Part shown: piece after piece, positions 42,801-52,470 of the stretch | How positions within the stretch are numbered: the stretch's first letter is position 1 | How the letters are laid out: each line of letters starts with the position of its first letter | Assembly: GCF_028858725.1 (NCBI RefSeq) | Contig: NC_084763.1 | Coordinates: forward strand, 54,258,152-54,322,151 | Source of the DNA: Colius striatus | Taxonomy: Eukaryota; Chordata; Aves; Coliiformes; Coliidae | Length of the DNA: 64,000 nt | Direction: 5' to 3' | Made by a program: the position numbers and the translations under genes | The notes under the pieces: model-generated | Told to the model about the DNA's origin: nothing | The model's input: only the letters and a program-made list of their open reading frames with translations | Databases searched by the model: none

Positions 42801-44905
42801 GTATGAGAAACTTATCAGTATTTATATTCCCTATTAACAATGCAGTGACACATTAGAGTGAGCAATAGTGACTTTAAAGAATATTTATATATAGAATAAG
42901 TATTTATACATGTATATACTAATATTATACATTCATATAATAGTAGAATATATGTAATCTACAGAATATATTTAATACTTCTAAAACGAATATATTGCAA
43001 TACATATACTAAAACCATGTCTATTATATAATGTGTAAAGACATTCTATGTATATAATACATATTTGGCCATGAGTACAACATTAAATTCAAGGCTAACT
43101 CTCTCAATACACTGATTTTTCTAAAACTGATGGTGACTAAAGGAATCAGAATAATCTGTCAATGATCCAAAACACTCAAATGCTGACAAAGAAATTATTG
43201 CAAAGGAAGAAAGAATCAATTTTTCGTACCTTCATATCCCCTGGAACATAAAATATCCATAGCCCCATAGATCTTCCACTTATTGCTTGCACTCAACCTC
43301 TTCTTTAACAAAACATTATCATGTTCTTCATTGCCAGGACTGAAAAACAAATCTTCTCCTTGTATTGCAAGGAGGCTTTCGTTTCTGCATTCCCACCACT
43401 GGAGCTCACTTGTTTGATTACACGGATATAGGGTGATCACAGTCTGATCCTCCTTTGATGGCACTCCCAGGCATAGGTTAAATCTCACACTCATAAGCTG
43501 ATGATCAGTGATCCACCTGAATTTTTGTGATTCGTTGTCTTGATGGCAAGTGGCAGTTCTAACTGACTGTGTGATAGATGTCTGAAGACAGAGTTTGTTC
43601 ACTTCATTATATATTAAAAATGCTCCAGTGTCTGTAAAACAAAACACCATACAGTGAATGGTTAATAAAGAAGGATGTATAGTGGATTTATGATATGGTT
43701 CTGCTTCCCATTCACATGAACAAGGAATTGTTGCATTCATATTAGATAAAAGCATCATGGTTTTGAGCCAAGTCCACTGCAACATCAATTTTACTGACTA
43801 AAAAGCAATGAGGTAGACAGTAGGATATGTATTTCATTATTATAGGTCACCATACTGTGGATTAATGTCAGCAGCATCAGCAGCTTGTTGGATTGATGTA
43901 CATCACTCACGAATTCCCTCAATCACAATGCTATCACCATTATTACCCTCTTTCACCTGTCCTCAGATGGATGGCCTTATAGACCTCTGAACTCTATAAA
44001 CTTTCCCCACCCTGCCAGATATTACAAGCCTTCTATTGGGCTCACAGCCATCTTTGCAGAGCCATTTGTCTCCACACTCCTGCATCCATATTTCCTTTCC
44101 TTTTCTCTTTATAAATGTGGGTGAACACCTGTGGGCCTCACAGGGAGCACCCTGAGCTCACTGGTCTTTCTGACCCACAAGAGTATCTGCTATGAGCCAT
44201 TGCAACTTAAAACTAGGCAATCACAGCCTGGGAAAGTACCAAGGACTGCATAGTAGTGGCACACTTTTACTCAGGAGTTACAAGGCTAAAAGGATTTAAC
44301 CTTAAACATCCAGGTCTCCAGAGGCCATCTGTTTAATACCTATGGCAGAAGTGCAGCTAAAGGGATAACAGCAATATTGCCATTGCAATACTTCAGCAAC
44401 TTTCCTGAACTTAATCTGACTTTATGTCACAAAAAACTTCACTTCATCCACTCTGTCAGTGCCAGTGAATTCAGTGAGTCTGTTCAAAACAGGAAATGAA
44501 AAGAATCCTTTTTATAAGCAGTGAGTCTCTCTGGACTGCACAGCCATCATCTGTGAACATCTTAATATCCTACAAATACATCCACATTTCAACAGTCCTG
44601 AAGTTTTTCCTGTCTGATTTTGCTAACCATTACCCAGACAGCTTACAAGTCAGAGTGCAGAAGTAAGAAATAGGAAGGTAACAGACATATAAACATGTTT
44701 CACTGGTTTATTAAGTCTCATCTTCTGGGGTTATTGAAGGGATAATGGCACTATGTATAAATAGAGCTACTAAGGATTCAATCTTTGCTTCCATCATGGA
44801 AGCATTTTCACAAACACATTTACAGGAGGCAAGCAGGAGGCACTTACCTGCCAGCTGCAAAGCACTATGAACACGAGAAAGAACCAGCAAGAACACAGGG
44901 AACAT
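12722..44905 (-). CDS. MRC1L: Gene B: complete mannose receptor C-type 1-like gene, 30 coding exons
   Basis: This is a complete type I membrane lectin receptor of the MRC1 family, inferred to take up glycans and collagen fragments in macrophage-like cells. Thirty exons join in one open frame of 4,272 nt (1,423 residues; human MRC1 is 1,456 as I recall, also 30 exons). Approximate residues: signal 1-19, CysR 20-153, FNII 154-211, CTLD1 212-347, CTLD2 348-499, CTLD3 500-643, CTLD4 644-773, CTLD5 786-920, CTLD6 930-1079, CTLD7 1085-1212, CTLD8 1213-1356, membrane span about 1381-1403, tail about 1404-1423. There is no frameshift or internal stop. Oddities: CTLD4 has lost its calcium ligands while CTLD5 keeps EPN/WND, CTLD6 has an acidic-tyrosine insertion, and the tail is very short without an aromatic internalisation motif. 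Introns hold CR1 copies but no other gene. Confidence 0.93.
13533..13565 (-). CDS. MRC1L: Gene B exon 29: stalk
   Basis: This 33-nt phase-1 exon encodes [11 protein letters not shown]. The acceptor is ATTGAAG|TT. The homologous position 9 nt upstream, used in gene A, is not an AG here, so the exon is three codons shorter. Confidence 0.78.
14504..14665 (-). CDS. MRC1L: Gene B exon 28: CTLD8, part c
   Basis: The 162-nt exon encodes [33 protein letters not shown] and AYICKKPK. It lacks EPN and carries WDN rather than WND. Confidence 0.93.
14935..15225 (+). mobile_element. CR1 fragment in gene B intron 27
   Basis: Contains the CR1 segment gaggctgtgctgccattcaa through gtgagccagcaatgtgccc and gccaatggcatcctggggtg; lacks the 3' end. 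Antisense to gene B. Confidence 0.88.
15433..15549 (-). CDS. MRC1L: Gene B exon 27: CTLD8, part b
   Basis: The 117-nt exon encodes [15 protein letters not shown] and [12 protein letters not shown]; its boundaries match gene A. Confidence 0.93.
15981..16133 (-). CDS. MRC1L: Gene B exon 26: linker and CTLD8, part a
   Basis: The 153-nt phase 1-1 exon encodes the [11 protein letters not shown] linker and [23 protein letters not shown]. Confidence 0.93.
17266..17431 (-). CDS. MRC1L: Gene B exon 25: CTLD7, part b
   Basis: The 166-nt exon encodes [39 protein letters not shown] and SVCKIS. It has EPK where gene A has EPN. Confidence 0.93.
18248..18480 (-). CDS. MRC1L: Gene B exon 24: linker and CTLD7, part a
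   Basis: The 233-nt exon encodes a Thr/Pro linker, [22 protein letters not shown] and [10 protein letters not shown]. Phase 0 end. Confidence 0.92.
18645..18845 (-). mobile_element. CR1 3' end in gene B intron 23
   Basis: Reverse-oriented CR1 3' end: ggttggaagggacctttaga, then the gcataggaatgtgtccaggtgg segment. Sense with respect to gene B. Confidence 0.9.
19745..20616 (+). mobile_element. CR1 copy in gene B intron 23
   Basis: Long CR1 3' portion from the reverse transcriptase end to ccctccaaccctaaagattctgtg. Reading frames are interrupted. Antisense to gene B; it shares the intron with the reverse-oriented copy at 18645-18845. Confidence 0.92.
20774..20864 (-). CDS. MRC1L: Gene B exon 23: CTLD6 C-terminal part
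   Basis: The 91-nt exon encodes [18 protein letters not shown] and [12 protein letters not shown] replaces WND. Phase 0 in, phase 1 out. Confidence 0.92.
22060..22256 (-). CDS. MRC1L: Gene B exon 22: CTLD6, part b, with acidic-tyrosine insertion
   Basis: The 197-nt exon begins at the TTTCCCTCCAG acceptor and encodes [34 protein letters not shown] and a long acidic tract containing [10 protein letters not shown] before the donor GAG|GTACAG. The tract is about ten residues longer than in human MRC1 as recalled. A nearer acceptor (exon start 22235) is also in frame but drops the conserved AFLxYH. Confidence 0.85.
22541..22655 (-). CDS. MRC1L: Gene B exon 21: CTLD6, part a
   Basis: The 115-nt exon encodes [20 protein letters not shown] and [14 protein letters not shown]. 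Phase 0 in, phase 1 out. Confidence 0.9.
23684..23820 (-). CDS. MRC1L: Gene B exon 20: CTLD5 end with WND, linker, CTLD6 start
   Basis: The 137-nt exon encodes LWNDVNC (WND at about residues 902-904), FVCEKHNSS, a Ser/Pro linker, and [13 protein letters not shown]. With exon 19 it completes the canonical calcium site of CTLD5. Confidence 0.93.
25241..25341 (-). CDS. MRC1L: Gene B exon 19: CTLD5, part c, with EPN motif
   Basis: The 101-nt exon encodes [12 protein letters not shown], then [20 protein letters not shown] (about residues 882-884) is the mannose-type calcium ligand set and is intact. Confidence 0.94.
25916..25980 (-). CDS. MRC1L: Gene B exon 18: CTLD5, part b
   Basis: The 65-nt exon encodes [15 protein letters not shown], closely like the YFIGLLISLDKKF core I recall from human CTLD5. 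Ends in phase 2. Confidence 0.92.
26567..26742 (-). CDS. MRC1L: Gene B exon 17: CTLD5, part a
   Basis: The 176-nt exon encodes [23 protein letters not shown] and [17 protein letters not shown] is a strong match to MRC1 CTLD5. Phase 0 end. Confidence 0.92.
26861..26896 (-). CDS. MRC1L: Gene B exon 16: CTLD4-5 linker
   Basis: This tiny 36-nt phase-1 exon encodes the linker [12 protein letters not shown]. It is supported by TTTTGCAG acceptor, TATG|GTAGG donor and exact phase fit on both sides. Confidence 0.75.
27666..27807 (-). CDS. MRC1L: Gene B exon 15: CTLD4 C-terminal half, calcium ligands lost
   Basis: The 142-nt exon encodes [33 protein letters not shown]. The family's CTLD4 normally has EPN in the long loop and WND before the last cysteine pair, the main mannose site. 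Neither is here. The fold-defining cysteines and tryptophans remain and the frame is open. Donor is the less usual GTAGAT. Confidence 0.88.
28971..29058 (-). CDS. MRC1L: Gene B exon 14: CTLD4, part b
   Basis: The 88-nt exon begins after a good polypyrimidine acceptor (TTTTTGTTAG) and encodes [25 protein letters not shown] weaker acceptor at 29034 would also stay in frame, but it removes eight residues that align with human MRC1. Confidence 0.85.
29579..29706 (-). CDS. MRC1L: Gene B exon 13: CTLD4, part a
   Basis: The 128-nt exon encodes [20 protein letters not shown] and [10 protein letters not shown], the helical first half of CTLD4. Ends in phase 2. Confidence 0.9.
31071..31270 (-). CDS. 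MRC1L: Gene B exon 12: CTLD3 end, linker, CTLD4 start
   Basis: The 200-nt exon encodes [26 protein letters not shown], a Thr/Pro linker, and [16 protein letters not shown], which opens CTLD4. Phase 0 at the end. Confidence 0.92.
33585..33733 (-). CDS. MRC1L: Gene B exon 11: CTLD3, part b
   Basis: The 149-nt exon encodes [37 protein letters not shown]. The RPEKYFW segment is diagnostic for MRC1 CTLD3. Confidence 0.93.
33947..34062 (-). CDS. MRC1L: Gene B exon 10: CTLD3, part a
   Basis: The 116-nt exon encodes [16 protein letters not shown] and GYLATVESR. It starts in phase 0 and ends in phase 2. The intron before it is only 328 bp. Confidence 0.92.
34391..34504 (-). CDS. MRC1L: Gene B exon 9: CTLD2 end and linker
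   Basis: The 114-nt exon is phase 0-0. It encodes [17 protein letters not shown] and the linker ending DAGCKK that leads into CTLD3. Confidence 0.92.
35157..35314 (-). CDS. MRC1L: Gene B exon 8: CTLD2, part b
   Basis: The 158-nt exon encodes [38 protein letters not shown] replaces EPN, as I recall for mammalian MRC1 CTLD2, so this is not a canonical sugar site. Ends in phase 0. Confidence 0.93.
35448..35700 (+). mobile_element. CR1 3' end in gene B intron 7
   Basis: Runs from gatgaagctggaacacaaaa to the ctatgattgt end. Very similar to the 3' end of the copy at 51600-52470. Confidence 0.93.
36095..36185 (+). mobile_element. Possible old CR1 3' remnant in gene B intron 7
   Basis: aaatgacctttgagattcct and ggatgatctt resemble a diverged CR1 3' end. 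Confidence 0.4.
37217..37399 (-). CDS. MRC1L: Gene B exon 7: CTLD2, part a
   Basis: The 183-nt exon encodes [29 protein letters not shown] and FIVSQLGY. Same length as its gene C counterpart. Confidence 0.93.
38228..38362 (-). CDS. MRC1L: Gene B exon 6: CTLD1, part c
   Basis: The 135-nt exon encodes [17 protein letters not shown] and LGYICKKRN, closing CTLD1, followed by a short linker. Donor TCAG|GTATGT. Confidence 0.93.
38816..38929 (-). CDS. MRC1L: Gene B exon 5: CTLD1, part b
   Basis: The 114-nt exon encodes [29 protein letters not shown]. Same length and phase as the gene C exon at 5376-5263. Confidence 0.93.
39809..39967 (-). CDS. MRC1L: Gene B exon 4: CTLD1, part a
   Basis: It encodes [20 protein letters not shown] and [15 protein letters not shown], the strongly conserved start of MRC1 CTLD1. 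Phase 1 on both sides. Confidence 0.93.
41412..41585 (-). CDS. MRC1L: Gene B exon 3: fibronectin type II domain
   Basis: The 174-nt exon is phase 1-1. It shows FNII hallmarks: [41 protein letters not shown], with all four cysteines present. This domain binds collagen and gelatin in the family. Confidence 0.95.
41740..42213 (+). mobile_element. CR1 copy in gene B intron 2
   Basis: Typical CR1: caccaggttgatcagggg, ggaacacaagaagttccatt, ending ccattctatggttctatg. Antisense to gene B. Confidence 0.92.
42865..43065. repeat. AT-rich low-complexity tract in gene B intron 2
   Basis: About 200 bp of nearly pure A/T with many tatata and attata runs, just downstream (gene direction) of the CysR exon. 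Confidence 0.7.
43230..43631 (-). CDS. MRC1L: Gene B exon 2: cysteine-rich (ricin B-type) domain
   Basis: This single 402-nt exon is phase 1 at both ends and encodes the whole beta-trefoil CysR domain. Recognisable segments are [35 protein letters not shown] and the closing WKIYGAMD...CSRGYE. In mammals this domain binds sulfated glycans such as GalNAc-4-sulfate. The WW pair and cysteines are kept. No counterpart is visible in gene C. Confidence 0.95.
44848..44905 (-). CDS. MRC1L: Gene B exon 1: start codon and signal peptide
   Basis: ATG at 44905 has G at -3. It encodes [19 protein letters not shown], a hydrophobic signal peptide, and ends in phase 1 at CAG|GTAAGT. It is clearly homologous to the gene C signal exon (FLxxLSxVHxxLQ). 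A conserved promoter block starts 145 bp upstream. Confidence 0.9.
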
Positions 44906-45049
44906 AACTGTAAATGCTGTTTTCTGTTATTCTCTTAAGCAAAAGCTGGATGATGAGATTTGATGGCAGTAAAGTCCTGCTAAAGAGAGGATGATGACCA
45001 GTCCTTCTCAGTTTCCAATGCTGTGTGGTTGCTTAGAAAGCTCTGGGTG

Positions 45050-45076
45050 CTAAATAAGGAAATATTCTGTCACATG
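45050..45076 (-). promoter_or_regulatory. Gene B proximal promoter block shared with gene C
   Basis: The 27-bp segment 145 bp upstream of the gene B ATG matches the gene C segment at 9957-9983 in 26 of 27 positions. Read on the minus strand it contains CATGTGAC (an E-box of the MITF/TFE type) followed by ATTTCCTTATTTAG (an ETS-type GGAA core on the other strand, and an AT-rich box). Weaker similarity extends to about 44985. Binding by MITF or PU.1 class factors is inference. Confidence 0.6.
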
Positions 45077-47439
45077 CCATGTTTCAAAGAAACCAAGTCA
45101 ACACAGGGCAAATTTTGCCTTTAAAAAGGAATCAGCTCTCACTGAGAGCAAACTATACTGCCTTGGGAAAGCAGGTATTACATGGAAGGCTACATCTCAG
45201 TGCTTTCCTGCTGTCCATCCTGAAGAGATATCTGGGGAGCTCATGGGATCAAATCTAAAATGTCTTTCTTTCTACATGATTATCCTATGGACCTTCATTT
45301 CTGCTTAAATGCAAGTAGGAGACCAGCACCCAAAGTTACCTGAAAAATAGCTCATTTGAAAAACAATATTCATTTTCCTGGTGAAGTAGGTCAATCTTGT
45401 CAGACAGCCATCCCAAGAGCCAGCCACAATTTCAGGAGACACCACATATCTCTTCTTACCCAGATCACAGAGCAAGCTCTCAAGAATTTGGTTTCCAAAC
45501 ATATAGATGCTAAACCTGAAAGAAATAGCATTCCCCTCTCAACCACTGCAGACTGTCCTTATAACTGCATAAAGGCATTTATTGCAGTAGATTTTTACTG
45601 TGTTTTGTGTAAAAAACCTGCTAAATGGCAAAAACAATCCATGGTGAAAACATTTCTTGAAGGATAGTAACATACTTTTCCCAACACCTGTATAAAAAAT
45701 GTGACAGCAAGGATATTTGGCATCATCTCTTCTTTGTTGCCAAGTACAGGATTTGTTCCTATTTGGCTGCTCACCAGAAAGATGATGCAAGAACGAGAGA
45801 TAATCCCAGTCTATAGGATTAAAATAAAAAGGAGAAATTGAATTGTGAAATAAGAAATTAGAAGGAAATGCTAAGTACAGATGTTCAGAATTACTGAAGT
45901 TAACTGAATTTTCTTTTTCAGATGATGACAGAATACAGTAACAACAATGGCAAAGTTGACAGTTTTGTCTGGAAAAGACATTTCTAGGCATTTTTGTGTT
46001 GTTGCTTTTTTTGTTTTGTTTGTATTTAAAGTCAACTGCTAAAGATGTTGCCTAGAAAGAGAAAACTCTTCTTTGGCCTGAACTGATTTTTCTTAGACTG
46101 ACAGCATTTCCTTACAGCATGTGGTCTGTTTATATAAAAGATACATTGTCATTTATATTGTCAGGGGTTTTAAAAACCTTCTTTTATTCTGGAGCTCAGA
46201 TGGCAAAAGGCCAAGAGGAATTCCATTTTCTTCTCAGTTGGACATTGTGCAATAACAAAGATGCAAAAAGGGAACAGTTGCTTCACCCTCCTCTGCTTCT
46301 CAAGCCACATCACAGCCAGCTGCAGCCTGGTGGTAAAACAAACATTGTTTCCTTAAGGAAAAAGCAAGCACTTGATAGGAACCCCTTCAGCCAGGTTGCA
46401 GACCAGTTTTAGAGCTAAAAATCTGAACAATTTTAACCACATTCTTGGTACTCCAAAACATACCTTGGGCACTTGCACCTCTCCTTGTAGGGCTAGCTCT
46501 GTAAATTATACAGTGCTGTGTTGGTTCCTGGAAACAGGGAGCAGCTCTAGGCTGTTAAAATCCCTGAGTTCAACCTCCAAGGAAAAGCAAACCCAGAAGA
46601 GCAAACCTCACTAAATCACTGACATCTGGCACCTCCTGATCACAAGGTGAGCACCAGGCAGGAGACTCTCTTCTTGCTCCTTTGCACTTTAGAAATCTGG
46701 TAACGTCAGGCACCTTCATCTCATCATTGCTCATGATGTATACCCAGCACAAGCTGCATTCAGCTATAAAGTGAAGATTGGCCAGTGTTTGTCTGGAGTG
46801 ACAGAAGCTGGCCTACAAGCAAAGTTTTTGTCCAAAGTTATTGCTATTCTGATGTCTGAGTGAGCACCACGAGCTCAGGAGGTCTCAGCCTTTGTTCCCA
46901 GTGATGGGGCCACAGGTGCCTCATTTGAGAGAAGGAAGGTCCCCGTCTGTGAGACTGCAACTAAGAGTGCTTGTCATAGCTGCAGACACTGCCTAGCCCT
47001 GCCTGATGAGCCAACAGCATTTAAAACTCAATACTTTGGCTAAGGTACAGCAAACCAATGTATGCTCCATCACTGCCAAGTAAGCTCATCAACCTTTTGT
47101 ACTACCCTTTAGCTGCTTCTCCTTATCTGAGCCTCTGTAATCATTAGAAATAATCAACATGTATCTTTGGACTATTGTTTAAATAATGGATTGGATAAGA
47201 AAAACTAACTAGTCCAGCTATACTTCCTGGATAACAGTATATAGTTATAAAAATAACTGGGAAAATGTCTATTCTTCATATTATCTCTATGATGAGTCAT
47301 TGGCTTTTTCCTTTGCTGTATCACTGTTTCCTTCCGTATAACAAAACACACACCACTTCCCAGAAAAAAACACTTCAAAATATTTTCCATGGGCTAACAC
47401 TTCATGGAGCATCTGGATGATGCTCTTTGTCATTAATTT

Positions 47440-47525
47440 AGTGTTAGGTAGTCCTGTGAGGAGCGGGAAGTTGGACTCAATGATTCTTACAGGTCCATGA
47501 CAACTCAACATATTCTCTGACCATT
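47440..47525 (+). mobile_element. Old CR1 3' remnant, A-B intergenic
   Basis: agttggactcaatgattctt and aggtccatgacaactcaaca match the end of older CR1 subfamilies with substitutions. Confidence 0.6.
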
Positions 47526-50500
47526 TCTCACACCTTGTTAATAATTGCATGTTAATTCCCTACCTGTATTTGAGTTGAATATTTAAGAGAGGCTGCAGAA
47601 ATGTTGGCATAAAATGTTTTTAGAACTGTTTTCTTCCTCCACTACCTGTGGATTACCAAGGTTCAGGCCATGATTTTAAATATGGGTAATAAGAGTGTGT
47701 GAAAAATCTTCCATCTGAGAAATGACCTACTGACAACTCCCCAATACCAATTCATGGCCTGACCTACCTGTCAGTCTCTGTATGGGTGGGAATATAGTAA
47801 ATGAAATTTCTTTACAACCACTAGCAAGGAAGAAACTATACTTCTTTTCCTCCTGACATATCTTCCAACTACAATTGTTCACAGCCAGTTTCCCTGCAGC
47901 CAATGTCATGCTTTTTTTCAGTTAACCCTTATCTGTAAATATTAATCTAAGTAGATACAGCACCCACATTTTTGTGGATACTGGTCATATCACTGCATAT
48001 CACTTAGCCAAATTTCCATATTTATGAAGCCATATTTAGTAATCTCACTCTCACTCTTTTTCTTGGCAGCCTCACTGGTCTATCAAACTTAAGTCTGTTC
48101 TGGAAAGCTTCAGTGCAGAATATATTTTCCTTGTTAATTTTACATGAGGCAGCATCACTGCATTCACGAGCTTAATTCTTTGTACCAAAACATATGCATG
48201 CACAATTTAAAGTCTGCTCTTCACTTCAGTAACATTTTATCAGACATTCTAATAGGAGGCATGTAAACAATAGAAGGTGATCAAATATTTGCAAGATCAT
48301 TTCCTATACTGTGAACATTGATTTGTTCTGCCCAACTTTGCATAAAGCAGGAGTATGGATCAAACACAAATGTGATGTTTGGTTTGCAGGGCAAAGTCAT
48401 GCTTTATATTCATCTACTCCATACAGCTTTTTTTACAAAGGAAAAAAAGATTGAATTGATTAGTCTTTAAAAAAAACAGTATTAAACCATTGATAGAAAT
48501 TATGGGTTTGACAACAGTGCCCCAAAAGATACCCTTGTATTTGTTGTACCCTACTGATGAGCCCTGCCCTAGTCTCTCTGGCTGTGATGTCAGGCACAGC
48601 TTTACTGCCAAGCTCCTCTGAATAAAACCTCATGCAGCAGATTGAGGAGTCAAGTTTTGCACGTGCTCAGTCTTGATAAGGACTCCACTCAGTGGTAAAT
48701 AAAATATACTGCAGTTTTTAAGGGTGGCAGAACATCAGGGGACCAGCCTGTGGTTCATGTGCCAGAGCCATCGATCTAAGCCAGCATACTGTCACCTCAC
48801 TCCTGTCCACCAACCAAAGCCTCATGCCCAGGCTGATCTGCCTTAAACAGTGAGAAAGGTGCCAGAGAACCATAGATGTGCCTTTCACCCACTGCATCCA
48901 AAGAGGCTGACTGGTCTTGTCTCAGAGTGGTCTTTTTGGCAGACTCAGAGACAGTCACTCACTCACCGATCAAGTGCAGACCATGAATTAAATGCACTGA
49001 CAGCTTTCCCTGAAACACAGTAAAAATCATGAGAATATTTTAAAGCATGGGGTAATTAATGGTTTTCTTTCACTACCATCTCTGACCCTTTTTCAGCAAC
49101 TACAGGATGGCTAAAAGCATTACCACTGGTACAAGATCTTTATCTCATATTATCTACAGAAAATTAGGCTGGCTCTTCCAGATGTGATTCCAGATTTCTG
49201 ACATTCTTAGTCTTTATTAGTAATTGTGTTTATTACTCACACTGGCCTGAATATGGCTATTTCATTTTAGGTATTATATATAATGTTTTCACCCATATTT
49301 AGAAGAGGTCCAGTCCTGCACTTTCTGGGCGTGTACACTCCCTGATGGATGCCCAGAGGGGTGACAAGAAACATCTATGAACCAAGCTGCAGAATGAACT
49401 TCATGAAGAATATGCAGTGACTGGCTTGTGAAATGAAACACAAAATTATGCATTATGCAAGGAAAGAACTTGATCAGACACAGTTTCCTTTAATGAAGGC
49501 AAATTTGGAGGGTAACACCCATAGAACTACCACTGTTCTTCATGGAAAGGTGCAAATCAACGGTTTAGTTCTCTGTACTACCTTTGGGCTAGATGCTGAG
49601 ACATGCCTTTTTCTTCAAAAATGCTTCAGTTTAGAAGTCAACAATTGAAAAACCATGAGTCAAGCTGCACTAGCATGAGAACAGGATTGTAGAATGTAGG
49701 TTTGTAGAATATCCTTACCTCCAAGAAAAAAAAATAGTGCTTCAAGGACATCAGATCTCTGCCCTCAGATATTCAGAGCACTAGAAACTTGCTTTGGATT
49801 TTGACACTCTGTAAGTTAATGCTACACTGCCCTAAGCTGTGGGGCAATTAATAGAATGGATTTGTCAGGAAATAAAGTAAAAATTTGAATTGATAAGGAA
49901 AACACAGTAAATGGGACTGCTGTCAGAAATTGTCTTGATGCATGTGAAGTATCAGAACATCTAAAAGGATTCAATAGGATGAAAAAAGAAGTAAACATGC
50001 TGTTTCTAAGAAATATAGTAATACCTTTTTTTTTTCTCTGTTGGCTTTCAGGGGGCTTACTTATATAGTAGAGTTTGGTAAGAGCACACACTGAGTGTAT
50101 TAGCTATAAAGGGATTTTTTTCCCCTTTTCTATGCAGCTGAGAGTCAATCACCTCACATTTGTTACACATTAAAACTTGTCTGTTTGAGAACTCACTGTG
50201 GAGTTGCTAGAGTACTCTCAAATTCAAACCCAAGGTTAATTGCATGCTAGTTTCAGTATGTAAATGAATACAAAACCACCAGTTCTGGCTCAGGAAATCC
50301 CTGAGCTGCAAATGTTGAGGCCAAGAGAGGCAAATAAGGGGCTACCTCTTAATGTTTGTCGATTCTTGCACTCTTCATTAAGCAGCTGCCTTTGGTCACA
50401 TCAGGGACAGGATGCGAGGCAGAACAAACCTTTCATATGACCCAGCAAAACTGTTTTTAAACCATGATGAAAGACAAATTTACTGATTTAATTCAAGTAA

Positions 50501-50591
50501 GTATCCCTGTTCTGTTGTGTAGGCATGTTATGTAGGGCTCTACAGGAATCCATGTTGTCATAGCTGAAGAAAAGGTCTCTCAAAAGATGGG

Positions 50592-50592
<1 letters not shown>

Positions 50593-50629
<37 letters not shown>
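50593..50629 (+). repeat. (CA)n microsatellite
   Basis: An uninterrupted 37-nt run of CA dinucleotide in the A-B intergenic space. Confidence 0.98.
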
Positions 50630-50631
<2 letters not shown>

Positions 50632-51599
50632 TCAGGCAGCGCTTTCTGCTGTTTTTTGTCACTTCAGGACACTCTGCAGATGCCAGCCTGTAGATCATTT
50701 CAAGTGGACTTGAATAAAGTTTAGAAATCTATTCAGGATAATGGAATTATTCCAAATGTGTTTAAAAAAAATGGATAGAAATGTGGAGCTTTGTCAACAA
50801 ATAGAACTTTACACCTAAGTTTCAACTGTATACAGAATATGCTGCATAAAACTATTTCCAGTCGTTATTGTTTTCTAAACAGCAATTATCCCCCAACTTC
50901 TCCAATTACTGACTTAATACTGGGTTTAGAGGATATTGGCAGGTACCAAGTAATACTTAGAAATAGTTCAGGAAGAACTTAGAAATATGATATTTTTAGT
51001 CACAAGTGACCACTTCCCTTTGCTTTGAGAATTATAATTAGCACCTAAAATAATCTTCAGGGTTTTTAATTAGCCCAAACAACCTCATCAGCTAAGCTAG
51101 ACTCACAAACTCAAGACAGAAGTCGTCATTCTCAAAGGGCAAAAGACTGAACTTGTTGCTGGGACTTATCGTTCCCAACAGCATCTTGAGCAGCCAGAGA
51201 TACATTATCATCCCTTCTCTAATGTTACTCACAGTAAGCCATTGACCTCTCTCCCAGACAGCTAGTTTGCTGGATTCTCTACCCCAGTAGAAGATTTTCT
51301 GACCCTCTGTGCCATTTATCAAATGCCTACCTAGAGGAAGGACCAACCAGCCTTGCTGGATTTCTTGGATCCAAGAGAGTATGTTTTGGTCACTTATAGC
51401 TAGGAAGGAGAGCCTAACCCCTTTCTCTTTTCTAATTTAGCATGACATGAGGGGCTGCTACAGACACCTGATAGCTGTGACTGAGTAGTCCTGAAAGGTG
51501 TGTCGTCTTCATGCTGCCTTTGGTACAATCTTGCCACTGCAATGGTGCGAGTGACATTGGTCCACTCTGGACAGGGACAAGGATAGGGGAAAGGATAAA

Positions 51600-52470
51600 C
51601 CACAGTTTTGAAGCTGGACTGGCTGATTCCCCAGAGGCTGTGCTGCCATTCAGAGGGATCTCGACCGGCTTGAGAGTTGGGCAGAGAGGAACCTCATGAG
51701 GGTCAACAAGGACAAGTGCAGAGTCCTGCATCTGGGAAGGAACAATCCCACACACCAGTACAGGCTGGGGATTGACCTGCTGGAGAGCAGCTCTGCAGAG
51801 AGAGACCTGGGAGTCCTGATTGATAATAAACTAAATATGAGCCAGCAATGTGCCCTCATGGCCAAGAAGCCAATGACAGCCTGGGATACAAGAAGAAGAG
51901 TGTGGCCAGTAGGTCAAGGGAGGTTCTTCTCCCTCTCTACTCTGCCCTGGTGAGGCCTCATCTGAAGTCCTGTGTCCAGTTCTGGGCTCCTCAGCTCAAG
52001 AGGGACAGGGAACTACTGGAGAGAGTCCAGCACAGGGCCACCAAGATGATCAGGGGCCTGGAACATGTTCCTTATGAGGAAAGGCTGCTGGAACTGGGGC
52101 TATTTAGTCTGGAGGAGACTGAGGGGAGACCTTATTAACATTTACCAATATCTAAAGGGTGGGTGTCAGGAGGTTGGGACATCCCTTTTTTTCTATAGCA
52201 GCTAGCAACAGGACAAGGGGTGATGGGATGAAGCTGGAACACAAAAAGTTCCACTTAAACATAAGAAAAAACTCTTTCTCTGTTTCAGTGAGGGAGCCCT
52301 GGCACAGGCTGCCCAGAGGGGTTGTGGAGGCTCCTTCCTTGGAGGTCTTCAAGACCTGCCTGAACATTTTCCTATGCAACCTGATCTAGGTGAATCTGCT
52401 TCTGCAGGGGGAGTGAACTAAATGATCTCTAAAGGTCCCTTCCAACCCCTACCAGTCTATGATTCTATGA
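51600..52470 (+). mobile_element. CR1 copy, A-B intergenic
   Basis: Long CR1 3' portion with intact order of segments, from the reverse transcriptase end to the 3' tail caatctatgattctatga-like. The frame can be read in pieces (e.g. [19 protein letters not shown]) but is broken by indels. Confidence 0.93.

Noticed and set aside
45356-45991. 103- and 150-codon frames upstream of gene B
   Set aside because: Low-complexity, Cys/Ser/Phe-rich conceptual products without motifs; likely chance.
51696-52389. Open frames with an RT-like reading
   Set aside because: CR1 copy with indels; no intact ORF2, so not scored as a gene.
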